Shown: in pieces, positions 28,695-42,225 of the stretch
How the letters are laid out: every line of letters begins with the position of its first letter
Numbering within the stretch: the stretch's first letter is position 1
Assembly (NCBI RefSeq): GCF_040412425.1
Contig: NC_089743.1
Coordinates: 83,262,471-83,326,470, forward strand
Source of the DNA: Macrobrachium rosenbergii
Taxonomy: Eukaryota; Arthropoda; Malacostraca; Decapoda; Palaemonidae
Direction of reading: 5' to 3'
DNA: 64,000 nucleotides
Program-made: the position numbers and the translations under genes
The notes under the pieces: generated by a model
Database searches by the model: none
What the model was told of the DNA's origin: nothing
The model's input: the letters and a program-made list of their open reading frames with translations, nothing else

Positions 28695-29728
28695 AACAAG
28701 TACAACTTCATTAAATAAGCAACATGATCAAGAAGAATTAACATTTTTCTCATTTCAAGCTACCGCTTAAAAGATATATATAAAAAAACACTGAGGGTCC
28801 CTAAGCAGGTGTCTCAACATAGCCTAGTTATCTAGGCTACATAGGCTATTTGACTGCTTGCAATATTTCGGCACGTGGGTTTAGGCCTAGGCTACATGGC
28901 ACTAAGGGGCACTCCTCGCTCTGAAGCACAGTCGTTGGCTTTGGTAGCTCTACTTGGAAAAACACCACTAGCCTATACTTAAGATTAAAAAACCTTGAAC
29001 CCTCGCCAAACCATAAACACCTGAATTTTCTTTGGAGTTCATCAAGACAATATATCCTTTCGGGTTATATTACGTGAAACGACATCCCAGGATCTATAAA
29101 ACCGCTCATAAAAATCAGCTTTTTACGAAAGACCCTAATATCTTCCACATCCTTGTCCCCGACGATTCTTCATTTCTATCACATCACACACTCAACTGAG
29201 CCTGTCCAAGACAACTTTCAATACTATCCCATAAAAATATTAAAAATGCAAACTCAACAATTTCTTATATGCTCACAATCATTAAGGTTTAGTTTAATTT
29301 GTACTTCCGTTCCCAGAAAACAACACACACACACACAACCTATAACACAAACAAATAAAAGATCGTTATGATACATAACGTAATGCCCAAAATATCTCAT
29401 GCAGTGCCTCTTCACACGATTCCACTCTTCCTACAGTATAAAATTTTTTATGTCTCCCTCTCTTGCGATAAATGGTTCCTCCACTTCTTGAAGACAATTA
29501 ACTTTCCCTCTTGTTATTCTAGTTCTCTCTCTCAGGAAAGATTGGAAGCTGCCTACAACCACGATGATTGTGGGGCACCTGGTACCTCTTATTTTCAAAT
29601 ACACACACACACACACACAACGGTTCCCCTAGAAATTATGTCAATACATGACTCCAATTTGTTTGGAAAATATCCGATATGTAAAAACATGATTCCAATT
29701 AGTTTCCAACGTATCCAAGTTCCCAAGG

Positions 29729-29730
<2 letters not shown>

Positions 29731-29782
<52 letters not shown>
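29731..29782. repeat. (AT)26 left of the foldback
   Basis: An AT run followed by CATACATACACATA variants up to the foldback's left arm. Confidence 0.98.
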
Positions 29783-29785
<3 letters not shown>

Positions 29786-29810
29786 AACATACATACACAT
29801 ATATATACAT

Positions 29811-29930
29811 ATAAATACAAAAGCCACGAAGGAAAGAGAAACACCTGGAGTGCTGCTAAGTAAAGGACGACAGTCGAAAGGCCTCGCAACACTCCAGTAT
29901 TTCTCTTTCCTTCGTGGATTTTGTCTTTAT
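29811..29930. mobile_element. Foldback element between TA arrays
   Basis: A 42-base left arm (29811-29852, containing CCACGAAGGAAAGAGAAA and TGGAGTG) is matched by an inverted right arm (29890-29930, CACTCCAG then TTTCTCTTTCCTTCGTGG). They are separated by a ~37-base loop containing CTGCTAAGTAAAGGACGAC and GTCGAAAGGCC. (TA)n arrays lie on both sides. The long arms and TA flanks fit a MITE-like foldback; a partial relative is at 49431-49505. Confidence 0.65.
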
Positions 29931-29963
29931 ATATTCAACACATTCCATATTTTCGTGATTCAG

Positions 29964-29966
<3 letters not shown>

Positions 29967-30004
<38 letters not shown>
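29967..30004. repeat. (TA)n right of the foldback
   Basis: A TA run about 36 bases beyond the right arm. Confidence 0.97.
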
Positions 30005-30009
<5 letters not shown>

Positions 30010-30143
30010 TATAGTAATATAATATTTTTTTTGTGTAAAACATATCAACGAAGAAAAGATTTCGTCATTAGGGAAAAAAATCTGCCAACAAGGATGGTTC
30101 TAGTACGTGTGCTTCTGTTGAGTGTGTGTAGCATGCGCGTGCG

Positions 30144-30147
<4 letters not shown>

Positions 30148-30192
<45 letters not shown>
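30148..30192. repeat. (GA)22 microsatellite
   Basis: A pure GA run. Confidence 0.98.
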
Positions 30193-30193
<1 letters not shown>

Positions 30194-31200
30194 GGGTGTG
30201 AGGTCTGCTTGTCACCACTTCCGCTAACCACAACCACCTCGCAAGGACGCTGTTGGCGATGACTGGACTCGCTGACAAATGAAAATTTATTCTCACGAAG
30301 GCTTGATTAACAAATTTTTTTTTTCTGGTAGGTGAGATGGGCAGTTAGCTAGCTAACCATGGAAGGGAGCAGTTTAGAAAGTTAAGTATTAGTAGGAGTA
30401 ATGTAGTGTGGATTAACAAATCAATATTTTAAAAATTTCTTTCCTCTGTTTTCCATCATAAAATGATTCAAGGCAACATGAGGAACCACAATCAAATATT
30501 TCTGATACGACCACTGTTCTCATTTCTGTTCGTCGGTTTTCGCATTATGCCACGTAATGGGTAACTACTTACAAAAAACGACTAACTATTAATAATGGAA
30601 TAAATGAAAAAAAACAAGTCTCTTCACTGAGCAATTACGATAGGCAAAGGTACATCCCCCAACTTGCAAAAGTGAAAGCGTTTCCAAGTAGCCTAGGCCT
30701 ACGCACACTTCCTTCTTCATGGAATTCAGGAACTACCATGGACTAAACCACAAGCTGCGTGAGATCATTCATATTCCATGTAAAAACTGAGGCTGTAGGC
30801 CTAAGAGCGGAGCACTGGCGCAGATAATATGCTTTCGACAGGTGCTCCCTTAATTTGCCTTAGTCTAGCATGACTGCTATCCATTATTTTGATTAATAAT
30901 ACGTAGTTGAGGTAGTTAAGGGCATAAAAATGATTTATGGCTGCAACGTACGCAGCTTTAGGCTTAAATGCAACGCAAACTCGTATTTAAAGTAGAATAT
31001 ATGAGACAAGAGCTAAGGTAAGCATATCAGCCTAACATTAATTCTCAGTTAAAAGTTCGTTACGAGATATAAGATTCTCTCGGGTCTTTGAATCTGAAAC
31101 ATGAATTAAAATACAATATTCTCACATCTTAAATTAAACATTACGTATTGTTCTGTGATGACGAAACACAAACGTGCGAATGTGATTCAGAACAAAAACA

Positions 31201-31566
31201 TTATTTGCAAACAAACATAAAAATTTATTGCAAAGGATGCAGCGGTTTTTGGTCTACTATCACATTACGGTCGAGGCTGTTTAAAAAAAAAAACACCAAT
31301 AACTAAAGAGGAGTGGACAGAAACTTTATTTGCAAACAATAAAACATGAAAACTCACTGCAAAGAAAACAGCTGGTTTTGGTCTAATATCACATTAGGCT
31401 ATGTTAGAAGCTGATAAAATAATATCAATATCTAAAGAGCAATGAACAAAAAATTATTTCCAAACAATAAAACATGAATGTTTACAGCAAACGAAACAGC
31501 TGTTTTTGGTCAAATATCACACTAAAGTAGAAGCTGATAAAATAACATTAGTATCTAAAGATGAGA
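31201..31566. repeat. ~126-bp tandem repeat, three diverged copies
   Basis: Units start at about 31201, 31326 and 31454 with TTATTTGCAAACAA-like words, then GTTTTTGGTC, ATATCACA and AATAACTAAAGA or ATATCTAAAGA. Substitutions and small indels indicate an old duplication. Confidence 0.85.
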
Positions 31567-31714
31567 TTAACCAGTATACATGACCAGTAAGGGGATGGTG
31601 AAGTATCGCATTAATACAGCCATATAATCAATAAAACCAACCGCAATATTTTTCTGCGGCCTCCACAAAACGAGACAAAGATCTGCAAGTGACAGCCAGC
31701 CCACAGGAGCGAGA

Positions 31715-32003
31715 AAGAGAGTTATCTTTTGGTTTCAACCCAGTGGGGTGAGGATTACCTCGTCGAGGCCCCTCCGTTTTGATGGTGCACGATTAGAGAA
31801 AGCAATAAACACACGTCTAGTTTTCCCTCTTTCTTTTCCTCCATCCTAGCTGCGAACCACAACAGTCTTCTGACAACCTAATTCACTGTCTACCTCGAGA
31901 AGACAGGCTACTTAAGGGAATAGTCACCTCTTTCGCTCCTCATCCGGTTGGTGATTCGGACACGGGTAATCCACTTGGGAGCTGAATGCGCTACCACCTA
32001 AGT

Positions 32004-32009
<6 letters not shown>
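31715..32009 (-). mobile_element. tRNA-derived SINE, family A, copy 2
   Basis: Colinear with copy A1. The minus-strand head reads GTAACTTAGGTGGTAGCGCA with a B-box-like GTGTCCGAATCACC. The body shares ACGTCTAGTTTTCCCTC, CCGTTTTGATGG and TTACCTCGTCGAGG. The 3' end runs into CTCTCTTTCTC, a short decayed CT tail. A separate (GA)n array abuts the head end at 32007-32042. Confidence 0.8.

Positions 32010-32042
<33 letters not shown>
32007..32042. repeat. (GA)n at the head end of SINE A2
   Basis: A GA run abutting the tRNA-like head of the SINE. This is the opposite side from the element's own CT tail. Confidence 0.96.
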
Positions 32043-32044
<2 letters not shown>

Positions 32045-32410
32045 CTAACAGACCACGCCATTAGTATATCCTATATTTCGTTAAAACTTTCAAGCAATCA
32101 CTATCTTTCATGTTAAGCAACTAGTCATCTTAGCGGATACGAATGAGCTCAACTAGCCTAATCTCAGAAGGAAAATTTAAACAAAGGAAGTAATGTGATA
32201 GAAAATGCGAAGTAAGCAATTGATTACACAAAACACAATCTGAAAACACCTACGTCGCCCAATATACCATCACGTATTTAACAAAAATCCTGGTAGAAAA
32301 AGTATATGTCCCAGCAATTTCTTAAAATTCGCAAAGAACAAAATAGACACAAAATATTTTATCGTGAAGGAGCTTTAATTTGTTTATTTTACATCAATAT
32401 AATATAAGAG

Positions 32411-32535
32411 GACGTATATTTGTTTTTGCATAAAATATTTTAATAATGTACTCTTAAGAACTCTTGAAAACTTTTCTCTTTATATTTGTCTCTCAATATA
32501 AACACCAAAACACACACACACACACAAAGATATGA
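32411..32535. repeat. Dispersed repeat pair, member 1
   Basis: TAAAATATTTTAATAATGTA, ACTTTTCTCTTTATAT, GTCTCT and AAACACCAAAACACAC match 34201-34325 in order, with about a fifth of bases changed. The spacing excludes tandem duplication, so this is likely an old interspersed element, and both members end in a CA-rich stretch. Confidence 0.7.
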
Positions 32536-34110
32536 AATCTCAAATTCCGGTGGTTTCACCAGGTCTCATAAAACAAAAAGATTAAATTGCGGCTTGTATT
32601 CTATGGTTCACTCATTTACATATGTTACAACATAGCTTTACACAAGACTACTTTCGAAGGCACTTCACAAACATACGGACAAAGAAAATCCCAAGAAAAA
32701 TTGGTCTAAATTCCTGAAGCCTAGCAGGTGACAGGAGCTTTCAATAAGCTTACAGTACTTCAAGTTAGGGCATTTGTATGGGTTTAGGTTACCCATAAGC
32801 TACCTATACAGATGCGACTGTCTTACATGCTCACATACCTATTACACAATGAAAGTAGAACAGTAGCCTATCTGGGTTGTCACGATAGACGTACTGTAAT
32901 AAAATAAACTAAACAACTAAAATGAGGTACGTAAAAATGACAAAGGAAAGCTCAGATATATAATACAAAGTAAAAACTTCACTTGAAAACCAGTTCCTTA
33001 CGAAACGACGAGCTTAAAATCTAATTAGGCTAGACTACATAGCCTACATGTAGGCTAGAGTAAACGCTTCATCCAGATGGTGGATATCAATCAAATATAT
33101 TTCATACTTGATTATGGCCAGATGAAATAACGCTCCGAATCAAGTAGTGCAACGAATGTTATTTAAAATCCCAAAGTACTATATAGCCTACTTGGTGACA
33201 ACCATTTTATAAGGCTGTCTACTGCAACGTCAATGAACTTCAAAGATCAAGGGAAGTGCTCACTGGCGAAAAGTAATTTCTGAGCAATAAAAGACACGAT
33301 GTTTAAACATCACATTCCGCCCGCCCCCGTTCCCCTCCATCCTGTAGGCGTCCCCATAAGAAGCTGCTGTCGACCAGGTAATGTTTCCGGAAGTCACTTC
33401 CTGTGGGTTGAACAAAAAGACATCCTCCTATGCGTGCTATTCCACCTGAACTCTCTGTCCCTACGACCTCAATCTGACAGAGCAGACGCTGGGAGCGCCC
33501 TGTGTTTTATGTCGTTTTCCCTAAGGAGGGTGGTACCGTACATAAAAATTACAGTATTTTAGTGCAGAGGGAAAGCACACTAAAGGCGGGACACAAGATT
33601 ACGAGGAAAATCTAATTTACAGTGTAAAACATAAAAATTTCCAACTGAGACACTAGTACCACAGCCATCTCACTGAACAAGAGAAACTATTCGCAATCAC
33701 AGAAATTTGTGTATGCAATTGAACCAGCCTTTAACTCCCAATAAAGTTACTCACTATTTTTCTCTGCGATTTTCTAGACTTATTTTTTCAAAACATAAAA
33801 CTACCCTCTTACAACCTTCCTGAGTTTAATTTGAGAGAAAGAAAGAAAAACACAAACTCATTTTCTTAGTGAATATAATGGCATCCTTTCTAAAACTCTC
33901 CTAAAGTATTCCAGCAGCGATTTCTTCCTTCGCAGGTCACTTTTTTTTTTCTCTCTCCTTCAGGACTGGGTTACGTAAAGCTGTTAGATTGCCGGCCCCT
34001 CGCACTCTGCATACAAAAATGTGCATATATATACATTCTGTACATGTCAAAATATGTAGTCATAAGAAACACTGGCTACAAGTGAACGTGAGCAGAAGAC
34101 GTAAACTTCA

Positions 34111-34117
34111 TAGCTGG

Positions 34118-34185
<68 letters not shown>

Positions 34186-34192
34186 CCAGCTA
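34111..34192. repeat. Large TA-centred palindrome
   Basis: TAGCTGGT on the left and ACCAGCTA on the right flank a 65-bp (TA)n array. Since (TA)n is self-complementary, the whole ~82 bp can form one hairpin or cruciform. Confidence 0.85.
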
Positions 34193-34200
34193 TATAAAGG

Positions 34201-34325
34201 GAATATATTCGTTTTTTCGTAAAATATCTTTTTAATAATGTACTTTTATAAATCTATGAGACTTTTCTCTTTATATTAGTCTCTAAATGCAAACACCAAA
34301 ACGCACACAAACATAAAGATTTGCC
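34201..34325. repeat. Dispersed repeat pair, member 2
   Basis: TAATAATGTACTTTTAT, GACTTTTCTCTTTATAT, TAGTCTCT and CAAACACCAAAACGCAC match the 32.4-kb copy in order and orientation. It directly follows a large TA palindrome. Confidence 0.7.
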
Positions 34326-34348
34326 TGAGTATGTATGTGTGTATATAT

Positions 34349-34389
34349 ACATACATACATACATACATACATACATACATACATACATA
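34349..34389. repeat. (CATA)n then alternating CG/CA
   Basis: About ten ACAT tetramers are followed by CACACACGCGCGTGCGCGCG, an alternating purine-pyrimidine tract with Z-DNA potential. Confidence 0.95.
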
Positions 34390-35533
34390 CACACACGCGC
34401 GTGCGCGCGCGCAATGAAAGCAGATGTAGGTGTAACACTGTGCATCAATAAATAAAGCTGTGAAATATTCGTGCAGAAGTTAGCACTGGCCAACACCTAA
34501 GCGTTAGACGGTGATAGTTAGAAGCTGCATGTAAACAATCTGTAAGTGTTTTTAAGCCCATAAGGTTGAACGTGGATATAAGCAATATAGTATTTGTAAG
34601 CACGCAAGATTTTAAGTGAATGTTAGCAACACCGTATTATACTTATTACTGTAAGAGTTATCAAGAAGATAGAGCACTGCTGTTAACATGGATGACGTAA
34701 AAATGGAAGTGGTTATTTTACATAATGGTATTTGGCAGTGAGTGCAACGGCTGTTGCAAGATAAGAAAAGAACTGAAAGACAGAACAGGTAAAACAAGGA
34801 AGATACATGCTCTGCAAAAGTTTGATTGAAGTTCCCCAGCCTGCCACTTTCATTTCTCTTTAGAGGGTGTTACTCCAAAGCCGTTCACCCTTTCCATTCT
34901 CAGCAATGATGTTCAAGATGGGATTGCTGCTTCCACATGCACGTATACACACTCATTCCAGCCCTGAAGATATCCTCAGTACAATACGCGAAAGTACTTG
35001 GCGCGCTGATTTTCCTTTAAAATAGTGTGTGTGTATGTGTTTGTACAATGATAACGCACTGACTGCTCACTCCAGCTGTTTCCTCCTCAAACTTGGTTGT
35101 GGCCCAACATAAGTCGACTGACCATTAACACAAAAGTAACCATAGGGGTCAATAAAAGTATGACGTTTCCAGACCATTCCCAACTCGCTCAGGTCCTCTT
35201 GATAGATATTTACATGTGCTATAGCTTACAACAGGAAGAAAATGGGTAAATATGTGCTTCGAGTAATCAAGCGTCATTTTAAGTTAAAAAAAAAATGCTG
35301 TTAAGTAACTTCTAACCCAATGTCATACGAGAAATGCTGACAACGATAAGACAGTTTTGCCTAAACACTTTACCATGTTAATGCATGCATGCGCAGGCTT
35401 ACACGCAGAGTAAAAAGAAGTTCTGGCATGTACTGTGAAAAACAAAATCCAGCACTTATTTTTCACTGTAAGAACATTTTATGATCCCTACTACAAGCGT
35501 TACACGAGAATCTGATAAAGTTCCTATGCAGGT

Positions 35534-35536
<3 letters not shown>

Positions 35537-35612
<76 letters not shown>
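35537..35612. repeat. (GA)38 joined to SINE A3
   Basis: A long pure GA run directly continuing from the truncated SINE's 3' end. A second GA array of ~47 bp lies at 35754-35800. Confidence 0.98.
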
Positions 35613-35615
<3 letters not shown>

Positions 35616-35680
35616 ATCAGCTGATGGTCAGTTCACCTCATAGGGGATAATTACCTCGTCAAGGACTTCATGCGTTGACA
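35613..35680 (-). mobile_element. SINE family A, truncated copy 3 (3' end only)
   Basis: Only the 3' segment is recognisable: ATTACCTCGTCAAGGACTTC on the plus strand matches the equivalent part of copies A1 and A2. It joins directly to a 76-bp (GA)n array at 35537-35612, which is the (CT)n tail on the element strand. A 5' truncation is typical of target-primed insertion. Confidence 0.6.
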
Positions 35681-35749
35681 TATACCTACCTACTAAAGTT
35701 ATTAAAAGCAATGAAGCTAGACCTCACAACGGAAATGAATACGAGTGCC

Positions 35750-35753
<4 letters not shown>

Positions 35754-35800
<47 letters not shown>
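35754..35800. repeat. (GA)23 microsatellite
   Basis: A pure GA run 140 bp after the previous array. Confidence 0.98.
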
Positions 35801-35802
<2 letters not shown>

Positions 35803-35999
35803 CTTATCAACAAAACCAACTTTCCAGCGGGTTGCATCTGAGATGCGACATCTGGACAAAAAGGATTATCCCACAAGAAGGCAGAAAAAGAACATCCACA
35901 TAATTTCCCTGGAAGCTCATCGTCGCGAATGAAAACAACTAAAAAGCGACTTAATGCCATGACACAGTACCTCTTTTATCTACCAAGCTAATTCAGTAA

Positions 36000-38030
36000 G
36001 AAATATGACGGGGTGATGACTGCCATTTTCCAAACCAAGCTTAGTAAAAACACAACTTGCCAGTCATTGTAACATCAGAGGCTATATTTATATCTTCTAA
36101 ATGACGGATGTACACAAGATGTGTTTAAAAAGAATAAAACCAAAAGGCAATGGGAGGGAACATTTTTATGAACTACATAACACTACCTTTTCGTGAATGA
36201 CGGGATTGCGTGAATCGATTTTTCTTTTATTTTGACACTAGTTAATTTTAATCTTGTTTCTAGTAACCAGACAAACATCATTATCCTCTTCTTCTTCCGG
36301 CATTGGCCAAAAGAATAAAATACAATTCTGTTTATATCCCAAACACCTATACATATATATATATAATATATATATATATGTATTTATATATAGGCCTATA
36401 ATTTATATATATAATATATAAAATTCACTACTGCATTACATTCAAGACATGATGACCAAGAAGCGCACTCTACATCAACCCAAATAAATAGAGAGAATAG
36501 TGGCTTCTAAATATAACCAAAAAGGTAAGGGTTGGGGGGGGGAGTAATCATGTGAAAACTGCTGGCGGTATCAGCCTATAAACAAGGGGAGGGCGGACCT
36601 CCAAACAAGCAAACCAATACAAAACAATGATATCCGTCTCTTCCTAAAAACTGGGAAAAGAACATGACAATACTACTGCGAAAATAAGACCAAATAAAAA
36701 CATGACCTCCCCACGCCCACATGATGTATTCTGACTGCATTTTCGCTAGGCAATGCCATTTCACGCCAATCAGTAGCAAATCACAAAACACTGCAATAAA
36801 AAAAAAATGATCATGGGTGACAATTCTGTATGGGGTCCCGCTTGTGCACTATACTGGTACATAGATGAGCATTCTAATTTGTTTATGTACCAAGTACGCA
36901 TGTGTGGAATGTATGTGAATAAACATTTCCAAAATAAGTGACTACCATAAACACTACCTACAACCATTCCTCATGGACACAATGAGCACTGGCTACACCC
37001 AAAGCAAGAATTGGTCTGAAAGTATATTACATATAAGGATAAGCAGTAAAACTACATAATCCACAATACCCTACAGTAGATCTCTTCGAAGGTCTACCTA
37101 GTTTGCATGCAAACAGGGGTCAAGAATTAATTCCTACTTATATGATCTATGTACACTCAAGCAACCCATTGCGTCAGTGGATCCGGAAATCATACACCCC
37201 AAAACATTCCTGAAGACGACAGGGAATAAACACGCCATCTTCCTAGATGCCTGACCATTATCTTACGCAAGAGGGCATCACGGCCTTTTCATAAAAAAAA
37301 AAAAAAAAAAAAAATACAGCATATACTAGAAAAACTAACGTACACCCAGACAGTCGAGAAAATGACGCCGACTTTATATACAGACAAACATACAAAATCG
37401 TCTTATACTGCACTGCATCAGAGGATATGTCCTTTTCACCCACATATCCCAAACACTGAAGGAGCAAGCACCGATCGTGGCAGAATACCAGATGTTTACA
37501 GAGTTAACGTCTTCAAAGCGTCCAATTTGACCCATTCAAATCCTCTTCCCAGTAAGGAAATCATACGAGAGGCAGACGTTGGTGGTTAGCTAAACCTTTC
37601 CCCCGCTTATAAGGAATGGCCCGAATGTTTTTGTTACGAAATCACAAGCACAGACTGACTCTGACTTACGTCTGGGTTATATCCTCTGCGATCACGAGAG
37701 CACAGTAGAATTCTGGTTACTGCAGCAATGCTGGAACATGTCACAAATGCAATCCCTCCTCATCGTCAGTGAACTAACCGCACACTTTGATACACTCGGG
37801 GTCACCACCCATCACATTACTTCAAAAATCACCTTTCTTCTAATATACTATGCATAAATATTCCTATTGGTTTCACTCTACACAAACTATTGTATATATC
37901 CTTTGTGAATGTAACACTAAACACGATAAACGCTCCTTAAAAATGACTAGAAATTATTTTCTGAGAAGGGCCTTATCGAGAGAGGAACGTACACCTTCCT
38001 CTCACGACACAAGCCATACACATACTAAAA
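36000..38030. other. Non-coding, no gene seen
   Basis: Unique sequence with a small TA cluster near 36350-36420 and an A22 tract near 37290. No supported exon. Confidence 0.6.
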
Positions 38031-38034
38031 TTTC

Positions 38035-38215
38035 AAACTCGGCGGCCGCGGCGGCTTCCTCGCTCCTCAGTCCCACTCACTGAGCAGTGAGGAGGGATGG
38101 GGGAACCGGAGGATGGAGGCAAAAGCTCAGCTTGCCCGAGCTCCTCTCTTCTCCCTTCTCCGCGAAGAGCGACCAAGAGTAGCAGAAGCGCAAGACGGTT
38201 TACCTAGCGTCTAAC
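38035..38215. promoter_or_regulatory. GC-rich patch, possible promoter or 5' exon
   Basis: GGCGGCCGCGGCGG and several further CpGs stand out from the AT-rich surroundings. CTCACTGAGCAGTGAG is a near-palindrome, and TCAGTC/TCAGTG occur on both strands, resembling the arthropod initiator. No TATA box at a convincing spacing and no coding frame is clear. It could be a transcription start region for either strand or just a GC-rich repeat. Confidence 0.25.
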
Positions 38216-39307
38216 CTTAGGGGTGATACAAAGAAATTCTTTAACAATGACACTAATTTCTTAAGCAAACTCGGGGTTGGATATTCAACGATTTTTTTTA
38301 CCTTCCTAGTACCCATAAAATGCACGAGATACGTTCGGAGTTTATTTTTTCTGACTGAGAGAACAGGTACCACAGAAAATTATTAACCACGGTAGAAACA
38401 CGAGTAAAAAAATCATTTCCGCGTTAACGGAAACATTTTCATCTAAGTTTCCGAAATGAAGACTGAAGAAAGGACTAAGAAGGGATCAAAAGCAATTGAA
38501 GAGGTATAATGAATAGATATATAAATGCAATAATAACAAAGATCCTCCTATCCAGACAAACAATCATGCCACAACACCCTGCTGTCTTCAAACAGAATTA
38601 GAATCGATACTTCCTAACGACTTTCTGTGATTCAATTTACTTTCATCCATAACTGAGCGTTAATGCACACGGATAAAAGCTTATATTCAAAAAGATGTAC
38701 GGTCAGATTCAAAATACATACCGAGTAGTCATCGCAGACATAGATAAATACATAATACATAGACAGATAGATTGCAGACATTCGAATGCATACTAAAATC
38801 AACTTTTATTCATGCGCACTAACACCCGGGTATGAAGTGGAAGCAAGTTCAATAACAAAGTTCTTGAAAGTATCGATTCTAATTCTGTCTGGGGACGACA
38901 GAAGGCTGTTGCATGATTACTTATATGGACGGGAGGATCGTTATAAATATTCCAGTTACCTACAGTATTTATTATCTCTTCATCTGTGTTTAAGTCCTTC
39001 TTCGCCTTCAGCCGTCATTTCGATTATTTAAACTAAACAGCAAGACCCATGGTCACAAATCTTAAATCTGTAATGTTTCACATCAGATTTTGGTTAATCT
39101 ATTTTTTCTCGATAACAAAAATAGGCTGCATAATTCAAATGTATTTACTCGCCTGCTTTCTTTCTATTTCTGACATAAGTTTTAAATTATCTTTTGACAT
39201 TCTCCATACTTTAATGAAAGTTTAAATTTACATTGGTTCGAGTCAAAACAGTTTGGATTTGGAGAGAAATGAAAAATTATGGCAGTCACTACCCAAAAAC
39301 CAGTATT

Positions 39308-39347
39308 ACACACACACACACACATATATATAAATTATATATATACA

Positions 39348-39409
<62 letters not shown>
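39308..39409. repeat. Compound (CA)n and (TA)n array
   Basis: A short CA run, TA fragments, then (TA)n from about 39350 to 39409. Confidence 0.97.
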
Positions 39410-39412
<3 letters not shown>

Positions 39413-39544
39413 TTACGAATTCTGAAAGCGGATAACAAAAAAAATTCAATAGAGTAAAATCACACTTGGCCATTCTTCAGAACGTTGATAAAAATTTTAG
39501 AGCAAAAACGCAAAATATAAAATAATAACCTGTTGCATAACAAG

Positions 39545-39830
39545 TTTATCAACACGCAGGAGGAATGGGTGGGGAGAGAGGTGGAAGTTGTGATAGCTGT
39601 TACAAGACACGTGCGTAATGTACCCCCTTCCCAAAACATACCGGGAAGGTCCCGGATACCATGAGGTCAGGGAGGGTCCCCCCCTCCTCAAGCTCGCCAT
39701 CCCATTCAGCAACAGTCCAGGTGTATTTGGGCTTGGGATGGCCAACCACCCACCCAGCGTCAGCTCACCAACCACCTGGCTACTTTCCAGTGCGCGCGCG
39801 CGCGCGTATGTACGCCTGAGAGAGCATCTA
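39545..39830. other. GC-rich segment next to a (CG)n run
   Basis: This segment includes GGTCCCGGATACC, CCCCCCTCCTC and GGGCTTGGGATGGCC, then a GCGCGCGCGCGCG run near 39791-39807. Open frames exist on both strands but none shows splice context or a known motif. GC-rich islands are rare in this window, so it may be part of an old element or an unrecognised exon. Confidence 0.25.
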
Positions 39831-40020
39831 AAGTAACGCGAATTACATGTTTATGCATTTCTTGAAAAATTTCACGAGATGAATTGCATTGTGGAAATTT
39901 AATTTATCAAAGAGGGCAACAATTACCTTTAAAACATAGTGGGTACTAACTCAATATTTACCTATAGTAGTCATACGCTACCCTGCAACAAGGAAAGGTA
40001 ACGCGTGATACATTCGTTAA

Positions 40021-42012
<1,992 letters not shown>

Positions 42013-42049
<37 letters not shown>

Positions 42050-42177
42050 CCCAAAAAGATTATATTTCTACACCATTTACCAAAGTTGCAAACTTTGTCC
42101 CACGATGTTTACTACCTTTATGGAGGCTGACATTTCTAGGCCTTCACAGGAAACCACTCTTCCTCCTCTATCGCACA

Positions 42178-42223
<46 letters not shown>
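42013..42223. repeat. Two (TC)n microsatellites
   Basis: TC arrays at 42013-42046 and 42181-42223, separated by unique sequence. Confidence 0.97.

Positions 42224-42225
<2 letters not shown>

Noticed and set aside
29840..29900. Hammerhead-ribozyme-like layout in the foldback loop (stem, CTGCTAAG, GTCGAAAGG, stem)
   Set aside because: The essential CUGATGA box is not present (CTGCTAAG instead) and I cannot form a proper third stem. The GAAA match alone is too weak.
33299..33562. A plus-strand frame of 87 codons
   Set aside because: No domain, no splice context and mixed low-information composition. Treated as chance.
39497..39836. Overlapping frames in the GC-rich patch at 39.6 kb
   Set aside because: Both strands are open because GC-rich DNA has few stops. 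No motif favours either.
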